This document shows, in pieces, positions 58,134 through 64,000 of a stretch of DNA of 64,000 nt. Below the pieces are notes generated by a model that did no database searches, was not told where the DNA came from, and was given only the letters and a program-made list of their open reading frames with translations. The translations under genes and the position numbers were made by a program. The stretch is from Sinomicrobium weinanense (GTDB lineage Bacteria; Bacteroidota; Bacteroidia; Flavobacteriales; Flavobacteriaceae), in the NCBI RefSeq assembly GCF_018863395.1, contig NZ_JAHKRR010000001.1:372001-436000 (forward strand). The letters are read 5' to 3'. Position 1 is the first letter of the stretch; every line of letters begins with the position of its first letter.

Positions 58134-59684
58134 CTACCACCAAACCGTATAGATCACTGCCAGTATTCCCATGATAAGGATCGCAGAAATATTAAATACC
58201 GGGGAGGTCTTAAACAATCCTTTTTCGAAGGAAATGGCCTTCGGATCGTCCGTTTTGTTTTCCAGTAATGATATTCCGATAATTATAACAGAGAGGATGA
58301 GGAAGCTAAGTCCCATCCTGTTCATGAACGGAATACCGGATGCAAAGTATTTCAGGGCCACGGACAGGGGAATGGACAGAAGCACTACCCAGAAAGCTGC
58401 ATTGGCCGATGTCCTTTTCCAGAACATACCGAAGAGGAAGACCACCACCACTCCGGGGCTGATAAAGCCGGTGTATTCCTGGATAAACTGGAAAGCCTGG
58501 TCCAGGTTGCCCAGTAATGGGGCTACGATGGCTCCGAGAATCAGTGACAGGGCAGCTACGATACGTCCTATGGTCACTATTTTTTTGTTACTTGCCGTTT
58601 TGTCCAGAGACCGGTAGATATCCATGGTGAATATGGTAGATGCACTGTTTACCATAGAGCTGAGGGAAGATCCTATGGCCGAGATCAGGGCGGCGAAGGC
58701 GAGGCCTTTGAATCCTGTTAAAACGTAGTTGTCCAGTATCCAGGGATAGGCTTCATCTGGTTTGGTAATGTCGGCATCGAGTACGAATGCGGCTATTCCG
58801 GGGATGACCACGATGAGGGGGAGCAGTACTTTTAAGAAAGCAGCAAAGGCCGTACCTTTCTGAGCCTCCTTAAGGCTCTTGGCCCCGAGTGCACGTTGTA
58901 TGATGTACTGATTATTTCCCCAGTAATAAAGGTTGGCAATCCACATTCCACCGATGAGGACACTTATTCCCGGAAGGTTTTTATATTCTTCGTGACTTTT
59001 GTCGAGTATCATGTCAAATTTTTCCGGGGCCCTTTCCAGTAACATGGAGAAGCCTTCCCAGGTACTTCCTCCGATAGCGTTGAGTACGAGGACACTGGCC
59101 AGCAGTCCGCCGAAAATAAGTACGGTTACCTGTATTACATCGGTCCATACTACCGCTTTGAGCCCCCCGAAAATGGAAAAGGTTGCCGAGAAGATCACCA
59201 GGCCTATAATACCGTATACCATATCGATGCCCATGATGGTCTTCAGGGCCAGGGCCCCGAGATAGAGTACGGAAGTGATATTTACGAATACGAAGAGCAA
59301 TACCCAGAATATGGCAAGCCCGGTATGCACTCTTTTGTCAAAGCGTTCCTCGAGGAACTGGGGCATGGTGTAAATCCCCTTTTTGATAAAGATAGGCAGG
59401 AAAAACTTGGCTACGATAATGAGGGTAAGAGCGGCCATGAGCTCATAGGAGGCGATGGCCATGCCCACGACATAACCGGAGCCGGACATCCCGATAAACT
59501 GTTCGGCAGAGATGTTCGAGGCTATCAACGAGCCACCTACTGCCCACCAGGGAAGCGATTTGCTCGCAAGGAAGTAATCTTCGGCCCCTTCCTGCTTGTC
59601 TTTAAAGGAAAGCCAGAGGCCTATGGCGGCTAAAACAATAATATAACCGACGAAAATAATGATGTCTGTAGTTGAAAAATTCAT
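58134..59684 (-). CDS. Sodium/sugar symporter (SSS family), galactose-linked
   Basis: A 516-residue membrane transporter with about 14 helices. ATG at 59684 gives NFSTTDIIIFVGYIIVLAAI; the frame is open upstream but those codons lie in A/T-rich leader DNA. The SSS motifs are present: AEQFIGMSGSGYVVGMAIAS and MPQFLEERFDKRVHTGL, then FWKRTSANAAFWVVLLSIPL. Similar to vSGLT-type sodium-galactose/glucose importers. Upstream of galK and galT on the same strand, so galactose is the likely substrate. A -7 box TAGCTTTG on the - strand (59757-59750) lies about 65 nt before the start. Confidence 0.9.
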   Translation of the reverse strand: MNFSTTDIIIFVGYIIVLAAIGLWLSFKDKQEGAEDYFLASKSLPWWAVGGSLIASNISAEQFIGMSGSGYVVGMAIASYELMAALTLIIVAKFFLPIFIKKGIYTMPQFLEERFDKRVHTGLAIFWVLLFVFVNITSVLYLGALALKTIMGIDMVYGIIGLVIFSATFSIFGGLKAVVWTDVIQVTVLIFGGLLASVLVLNAIGGSTWEGFSMLLERAPEKFDMILDKSHEEYKNLPGISVLIGGMWIANLYYWGNNQYIIQRALGAKSLKEAQKGTAFAAFLKVLLPLIVVIPGIAAFVLDADITKPDEAYPWILDNYVLTGFKGLAFAALISAIGSSLSSMVNSASTIFTMDIYRSLDKTASNKKIVTIGRIVAALSLILGAIVAPLLGNLDQAFQFIQEYTGFISPGVVVVFLFGMFWKRTSANAAFWVVLLSIPLSVALKYFASGIPFMNRMGLSFLILSVIIIGISLLENKTDDPKAISFEKGLFKTSPVFNISAILIMGILAVIYTVWW

Positions 59685-59956
59685 AAAGGTTAAAATTGAT
59701 CTTGCACAAAAAAAGATAGACTTTAACACCGGTAGAAACAATAGTTGGTCAAAGCTATCTGAAAATGCTAATTGCCGCCTAAAAGTACAGATTTTTTTTA
59801 TTTGCGAAAGAATGTTGTGCAGAATATAACGAAATTGTTAAAAAACTGACACGATATGATGATGGGGGAGGTGAGAGGGTGAGATTTGTATGTTTTGTTT
59901 GAAATTAAAAGTGACAGCTAATGTGTTATCAATAAATCAGGATTTTAATTTGTGGA

Positions 59957-61144
59957 TTAGGAAATTTTGTTGTCGTCAAAAGCGGATGGGAGTAGTTGGG
60001 GGATGAATTTTACGAGAAGGGGGAGCAAAATACCTCCGCCCGGCAGTAAAAAAATGGCCAGCGAGGGTACGGATTTACAGATATCGAGCAGTTGTGTTTT
60101 TACTTTTTGTTTTTCTTCCCGGGTCAGTTCTTTTACAGTAGACTTGGAAAGTAGCACTACCAGTTCCTTGCTTTGAGAGAGTTCCTGCTGCAACCGTTTT
60201 TTGTTGCGCAGGATAAGGTTGCTGACCATTTTGGACGAGTTGTCGTAAAAGTGCTTTACGGGGTTGGAAAAATTAAGAATGGGGATATCTTCCCGGTGCT
60301 CCCTGAAAAAATCACGGACAAAGACTATGGAATTTTTTATTTCCTGAGGTTCCAGGGAAAGGGTATTGCCCAGGTCTAACACAAATTGTTGTTCTTCGTC
60401 ATGGATGGTCTCGTCATTCCATATGGTAAGGCATGCGAGGTCGATAATATATTTTTTTTCCAGTGCGGACGTAAAGGAAAGTGCTTTTTGAGGCGGGAAA
60501 AGGGGCACCTGTTTGTCAAACGAACCGGTATATCTTGCCGACGCTTCGAAGAGGCGCACCAGTTGGGTGTCGTATTCGTTCTTTTCGGGTTTGGCCTCCA
60601 GGGCACGGTACATGGTAGTGATAACAAAGGTCTCCAGTTTTTTGGCATAAGCTATACAGGAAGTATTACCTTCCAGGAATTTTATATAGGTAAGCACATC
60701 TATATAGAGTAGTGCGTTGGTAAGTATGCGGTTAAAATTCTTGGTGAGGATGTTTTCGTCGAACTGTATGCGGTTGCCTATGATCTTTTCGAGCTTGGAG
60801 GCCGGTTTTTTACCGGATAAGAGCTTATCGAAAAAAGAAACATTATTGCTTTCTATTTCAGTGTAGAAAGCAATGATGGATGTTATGGCTTTTTCGTGAA
60901 CGAGTTTTCCATGGTGTGTGTAATAAGCCGTTAGAAGTGAAATGTACAAATGGGTCTTGGACAATTCTTCTTCAGTCAGCTTATTCTCGATATGCAGGGG
61001 CAGGGCCAGTTTTACATTGATGCCATAAATGAACCCCGAAGCCTTTAGTTTGTCGTACAGGCTTGTATTTTTAATGGGAAATACAGTGGACTCCCCCAAA
61101 ATAGTGTTCAATTTACCTATCCAGCCGGCAGCCGAAGGATTCAT
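59957..61144 (-). CDS. LETM1-related protein
   Basis: A 395-residue protein of the bacterial LETM1-related group, whose C-terminus (LSQSKELVVLLSKSTVKEL, CKSVPSLAIFLLPGGGILLP, LLVKFIPQLLPSAFDD) matches the mitochondrial LETM1 ribosome-binding/membrane motif. The N-terminal 280 residues are alpha-helical with no known fold. The single hydrophobic stretch at about 360-383 may sit in or near the inner membrane. LETM1 in mitochondria affects K+/H+ exchange; bacterial members are linked to biofilms by annotation only. The preceding gap 59685-59956 contains a stray gtgagagggtgaga word at 59871. Confidence 0.78.
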   Translation of the reverse strand: MNPSAAGWIGKLNTILGESTVFPIKNTSLYDKLKASGFIYGINVKLALPLHIENKLTEEELSKTHLYISLLTAYYTHHGKLVHEKAITSIIAFYTEIESNNVSFFDKLLSGKKPASKLEKIIGNRIQFDENILTKNFNRILTNALLYIDVLTYIKFLEGNTSCIAYAKKLETFVITTMYRALEAKPEKNEYDTQLVRLFEASARYTGSFDKQVPLFPPQKALSFTSALEKKYIIDLACLTIWNDETIHDEEQQFVLDLGNTLSLEPQEIKNSIVFVRDFFREHREDIPILNFSNPVKHFYDNSSKMVSNLILRNKKRLQQELSQSKELVVLLSKSTVKELTREEKQKVKTQLLDICKSVPSLAIFLLPGGGILLPLLVKFIPQLLPSAFDDNKIS

Positions 61145-61219
61145 AATAGTATAACGGATTATATGAAAGTTTTGAAAAGTATATGAACCGGCGCCAGGGG
61201 GATTTGATGTTCGGTGTTC

Positions 61220-61276
61220 AGTAATCGGTAAACAGCATTTGATGTAGTACTAACTGAATACCGAATACCGATTACT
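61220..61276. repeat. TTCGGTATTCGG-family inverted repeat
   Basis: AGTAATCGGTA (61220-61230) is inverted at 61266-61276 (TACCGATTACT), set among gttcggtgttcag and gaataccgaatacc words (61208-61276). It shares its vocabulary with 28002-28236 and the region near 26125. Lies between the LETM1-like and SOD genes, both leftward. Confidence 0.82.
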
Positions 61277-61311
61277 AAAGTGCCTGTCCGGGCTTGTCTT
61301 CTTACTGAGGG

Positions 61312-61896
61312 TTATTGTATAACACCTCCACAGCTTACTCTTGAACCTGCATCCCCTGTTGGTTGGGTAACGAAGTCATCGGGGGCCTGGTGAACGATCA
61401 CTCCTTTTCCGATGATGTTTTTGGTCTCGTCATCACAGTCTATACACCATTCGTCCGTAGAAAAAGTGATAGATCCGTTACCTTCTTCGTCTGCGGTAAA
61501 GTTTCCGATATCACCTTTGTGGTATCCTTCGGAATCCCCCCATTTACCGTGTTTTTGAAATGTTGGATTCCAATGTCCGCCGGTAGAAGTACCGTCGGGA
61601 GCGGAACAGTCGGCTTTTTCATGCAGGTGTATGGCGTGCTCTCCGGGCTCCAGGCCTTCGAAAGTGGCAGTCATGGTCACGGTGCCGTCTTCTTCCTTGA
61701 ACACGGCCATACCTTTTACATTGGATTCACTTTTGGGCTCCATTTGAACTGTAAGCTCTTTTGCTGGTTCGGCCTGTACTTCCGTAGTAGGAGCAGGTTC
61801 TTCTTCCGTTATGGTTTCTTTTTCCTTTTTTGTCGTGTTTTTACAGGAAACAGACAAAAGCAGTACGGATAGTGTGAATAACGATATTTTTTTCAT
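61312..61896 (-). CDS. sodC: Cu/Zn superoxide dismutase, lipoprotein
   Basis: A 194-residue periplasm-facing SOD. Lipobox LLSVSC with Cys18, then an acidic linker (EEEPAPTTEVQAEPAKEL). The SOD domain has copper/zinc ligands HLHEKADC, GGHWNPT, the zinc loop HKGDIGNFTA and IGKGVIVHQAPDD, and the disulfide pair (DC...SCGG). It dismutates superoxide at the envelope. Apparently monocistronic. Its own copper need makes the DUF1326-DUF2182 pair worth comparing, though 12 kb away. Confidence 0.94.
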   Translation of the reverse strand: MKKISLFTLSVLLLSVSCKNTTKKEKETITEEEPAPTTEVQAEPAKELTVQMEPKSESNVKGMAVFKEEDGTVTMTATFEGLEPGEHAIHLHEKADCSAPDGTSTGGHWNPTFQKHGKWGDSEGYHKGDIGNFTADEEGNGSITFSTDEWCIDCDDETKNIIGKGVIVHQAPDDFVTQPTGDAGSRVSCGGVIQ

Positions 61897-61977
61897 GGTG
61901 AAATATATTTTTAGGGTTTAAAGTTAGTCAGCTTCATCTTGCTGACCAAATTTATATATGGTTTTGTGAGGAGGGAA

Positions 61978-62730
61978 TTAATTTATGGACACGATCTCGG
62001 TATCGCCGATAATGATGCCTTTGCGTACTTCCGGGGTCCCCTTATATTTTACCGTAGCCTCCCCGTAAGAGGTTACTTTGAGCCTTTCGGAAACCTGGCA
62101 CTGAAAATCACTGTCGCCATAGGCTACGATCCTTGTGTCTTTGTTGTTTGCATTCAGGGTATTGATCTCGCTTTCACCGTAGGTGGTGAACTTTTGTTTT
62201 TCCACAGTTCCCTTTTTAATTTCCAGGTGACATTCTCCGTAAACAACGGTCTTCAGGTCGTTAATGTTGGCATCATTGATGTATACTTCAGAATCTCCGT
62301 ATATATTTAAACGCATCCGGTCCATATGTAAAGGGCTTTCAAATACCATGGTCTCTTCTCCTCTCAGGGCAAAAGTATTTGCCTTTTTGTAAGTGACTAC
62401 GGCTTTTACGACAGTACCTTTGTATAAGGGAATTTTTCTTTTTTCGTTTTCCCCCTTGATCTTTTCGGTCTTGGTGACCACCCTGGCCCCGTCGAGGTAC
62501 ATATGAAGGACCTTGTTCTTGACTTCGACATGCAGTTTTTCAAAAGGCTCGGTCATTTCTTCTATCACAACCGATTCTTTGTCTCCTTCCCTGAAAGTTA
62601 CCTGGATATGCGGGTTGATGATAATCTTGTCAAAACTATTCACGGGAATATCCCTGGACTGGGCCTTTACGATTCCAGGCATCAAAAGCACGAGCATTAT
62701 GCCTAAAAAGGCGATGTTGTTTGTTTTCAT
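61978..62730 (-). CDS. Head GIN domain protein (DUF2807)
   Basis: A 250-residue exported protein. Signal peptide 1-23 (IAFLGIMLVLLMPGIVKAQS). Then the GIN motif region SRDIPVNSFDKIIINPHIQV, TFREGDKESVVIEEMTEPFE, KLHVEVKNKVLHMYLDG. The last 120 residues form beta-helix turns with a repeated Y-G-[DE] signature (IYGDSEVYI, VYGECHLEI, TYGESEINT, AYGDSDFQC, SYGEATVKY). Same family as the fragment at 1-118. Function unknown; probably surface- or periplasm-located. Confidence 0.85.
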   Translation of the reverse strand: MKTNNIAFLGIMLVLLMPGIVKAQSRDIPVNSFDKIIINPHIQVTFREGDKESVVIEEMTEPFEKLHVEVKNKVLHMYLDGARVVTKTEKIKGENEKRKIPLYKGTVVKAVVTYKKANTFALRGEETMVFESPLHMDRMRLNIYGDSEVYINDANINDLKTVVYGECHLEIKKGTVEKQKFTTYGESEINTLNANNKDTRIVAYGDSDFQCQVSERLKVTSYGEATVKYKGTPEVRKGIIIGDTEIVSIN

Positions 62731-62801
62731 CTGTTCTTTTTTTATTTGTTAGTTCGACAGGCTCACTATAAATTTTAATAGGTCATGCTTCGACAAGTGA
62801 T

Positions 62802-62829
62802 ATACTGAGTACTTCGATAAACTCAGTAT
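62802..62829. repeat. ACTGAGTACTTCGATAAACTCAGT hairpin within a 'TTCGACA' word region
   Basis: ATACTGAGT (62802-62810) pairs with ACTCAGTAT (62821-62829). Upstream, gttcgacaggctcac (62753-62767) and atgcttcgacaagtga (62784-62799) are related words. The 62731-63116 gap (386 nt) otherwise shows no gene; it lies between the GIN gene and the metallophosphatase gene, both leftward. Confidence 0.75.
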
Positions 62830-63116
62830 GGTATTTACCGAAGTGCTCAGCACAGGCATGGAATGCCCAATACATTATTTCGGTTGGTATCCGGGAAATT
62901 TGGTTATGGGCATTTCATAGTTTATGATATTACGATGATAATGGCTGTTCTCTTTCCCTGGAATGGAAAGCACCTATTCAAATGTAAGAAAATAAACTTA
63001 GACGGTCTCTAAGAATTTTTAACCGGAAAAGTCTTTTCTTACCTGAATTTTACAGGGTTTTCCCGGTTTTTCTGTGCCCGGTATGTCTGCGGAAGATGTG
63101 TTGGGCTTATGAATTT

Positions 63117-64000
63117 TTACACTACAATAGCCCTTCCGTCCCGCCCGATGAGTTTTTGGCTGTCATCCAGGTAAAAATCGATCCGGCCGAGGTTAATGCC
63201 AAAGCAGCCTACCTGGTTTACCAGTACTTTTTCACCTTTACGGTTTTCATGTATGGCCGGTTTGTCCATAAAAGTATGGGTATGGCCACCAATGATAAGA
63301 TCGATGTTCTCGGTATTTCGGGCCAGGTTGATATCGGATGGGATATCGGGATTTTTATACTTGTATCCCAGATGGGACAGGCAAACAACAATGTGGCAGC
63401 CTTCTTTTTCCCGAAGCGTAGAAGACATATCCTGGGCGATCTCAATAGGGTCCAGGTATTTGGTTTCCTTGTACAGATTGTCATTGACCAATCCTTTAAG
63501 GTGGATCCCAAGCCCGAAAACGCCAATTTTCACCCCTTCTTTTACAAAGACCTTGTAGGGTTTGGTGTGGGTGTCCATGACGGTGTTGGAAAAATCGTAA
63601 TTGGCAATGATAAAATCGAAATCGGCGTGGGGGAGCTGAGCGTAGAGCCCGTCGATACCATTGTCGAAATCGTGGTTGCCTATGGTGGCGGCATCGTATT
63701 TGAGCATGCTCATCAGCTTGAATTCCAGTTCTCCGCCATAGTAGTTGAAATAGGGCGTGCCCTGGAAAATGTCGCCCGCGTCGAGCAGCAGGGTGTTGGG
63801 GTTTTCCCGGCGGATATTTTCTACGAGAGTAGCCCTTCTGGCCACACCGCCCTGGCCGGGGTTCCTGGGGTCGTCTTCAGGAAAAATATCGATATGGCTG
63901 TGCACATCATTGGTGTGTAATATGGTAATATGCTTTTTGCCTGAAGCCGATGATGTACAGGAAGACAGTGAAAGCCCTCCCAGGGACAGCAGGGCAGAGG
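63117..64000 (-). CDS. 5'-nucleotidase-type metallophosphatase (N-terminus beyond window)
   Basis: The frame is open to the right edge of the window, so the start lies outside. The visible 294 residues begin SALLSLGGLSLSSCTSSASG (an apparent lipobox, LSSC) and then KKHITILHTNDVHSHIDIFP. Metal-binding motifs of the UshA/5'-nucleotidase metallophosphatase domain: HTNDVHSH, LDAGDIFQG, GNHDFDNG, GGHTHTFMDKP. It ends right after that domain, without the C-terminal 5'-nucleotidase domain; in Flavobacteriaceae that part is often a separate gene, which would be upstream, past 64000. A GTG inside the motif (63905) is not the start. Likely hydrolyses nucleotides in the periplasm. Confidence 0.88.
   Translation of the reverse strand, partial: SALLSLGGLSLSSCTSSASGKKHITILHTNDVHSHIDIFPEDDPRNPGQGGVARRATLVENIRRENPNTLLLDAGDIFQGTPYFNYYGGELEFKLMSMLKYDAATIGNHDFDNGIDGLYAQLPHADFDFIIANYDFSNTVMDTHTKPYKVFVKEGVKIGVFGLGIHLKGLVNDNLYKETKYLDPIEIAQDMSSTLREKEGCHIVVCLSHLGYKYKNPDIPSDINLARNTENIDLIIGGHTHTFMDKPAIHENRKGEKVLVNQVGCFGINLGRIDFYLDDSQKLIGRDGRAIVV

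Noticed and set aside
59685-59741. Upstream start for the sugar symporter
   Set aside because: Nineteen extra residues with a Phe-rich, non-conserved character; ATG at 59684 begins the first SSS helix correctly.
63117-63905. GTG at 63905 as the start of the metallophosphatase
   Set aside because: It would cut through the HTNDVHSH metal motif; the frame continues to the window edge with a signal/lipobox sequence.
1-64000. Prophage, integrative element or genomic island
   Set aside because: No integrase, transposase, phage gene, tRNA target or long stretch of unusual composition; the genes are typical chromosomal ones.

Overview
The window reads as a contiguous piece of a Flavobacteriaceae (Bacteroidota) chromosome; the genus cannot be fixed from sequence alone. 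Support: a TonB receptor with an N-terminal carboxypeptidase-regulatory domain, head-GIN/beta-helix periplasmic proteins, several ECF sigma factors with membrane partners, LytTR and 2TM-domain signalling, M14 and S9 secreted peptidases, a CarB without its C-terminal allosteric domain, and promoters of the Bacteroidota type (TTG, about 19 nt, TAnnTTTG) upstream of rpmH, rpmE2 and the TonB receptor. No rRNA, tRNA, CRISPR array, transposase, integrase or phage gene was seen.

Layout. 1-2561 (-): ECF sigma factor, anti-sigma-like membrane protein, beta-helix secreted protein and the start of a GIN-domain protein. 3024-3401 (+): NTF2-like protein. 3742-9475 (+): iron/siderophore uptake cluster (DUF3325, DUF3649, PepSY membrane protein, TonB siderophore receptor, DUF4198). 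9551-10757: divergent HxlR regulator and SDR. 10820-12435 (-): second ECF sigma operon with a Spy-like periplasmic protein. 12701-18188 (-): ABC exporter, phosphosugar mutase, GT2, DUF4199, with a toxin remnant between the last two. 18364-27886: L31, GlmU-like protein, S9 peptidase, MtaB, a lipoprotein subclass B1 metallo-beta-lactamase, a GNAT-like protein, an alpha/beta hydrolase, a lytic transglycosylase and a TPR membrane protein. 28370-37501: rpmH, carB, an MBL hydrolase, histidine degradation genes hutG and hutI, fumC. 37756-46253: a small membrane protein, M14 peptidase, Bcr/CflA pump, uvrA, a third ECF sigma factor and a 47-residue protein. 46302-51281: nth, bcp, a DUF1326/DUF2182 pair, an ABC-F ATPase. 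51422-54905: small proteins, then a LytS-type kinase with a C-terminal 2TM domain, a free 2TM protein and a LytTR regulator. 54897-59684 (-): galactose genes (sodium/sugar symporter, galK, galT) with lgt lying between galK and galT. 59957-64000 (-): LETM1-like protein, Cu/Zn SOD lipoprotein, GIN protein and a 5'-nucleotidase-type metallophosphatase running off the edge.

The most unusual feature is not a gene. About twenty intergenic gaps hold hairpins or tandem arrays built from short degenerate words, in several recurring vocabularies (GAAGTACGAAGT, TTCGGTATTCGG, GTTGCCAGTT, GTGAGAAGGTGAG, ATCAATCTCC, GTAAAGACGCACGG, AGGCGCAATGC, TTTCAGG). Many are near-perfect inverted repeats, several take over stop codons, and most lie between convergent genes or within operons. 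They look like a set of small dispersed elements that may also act as terminators or RNA-processing signals. The best candidates for uncharacterised protein systems are the Cys/Met-rich DUF1326-DUF2182 pair, the kinase-2TM/2TM/LytTR module, and the ECF sigma factor followed by a conserved-looking 47-residue protein. No single clear-cut new defence or enzyme system was found.
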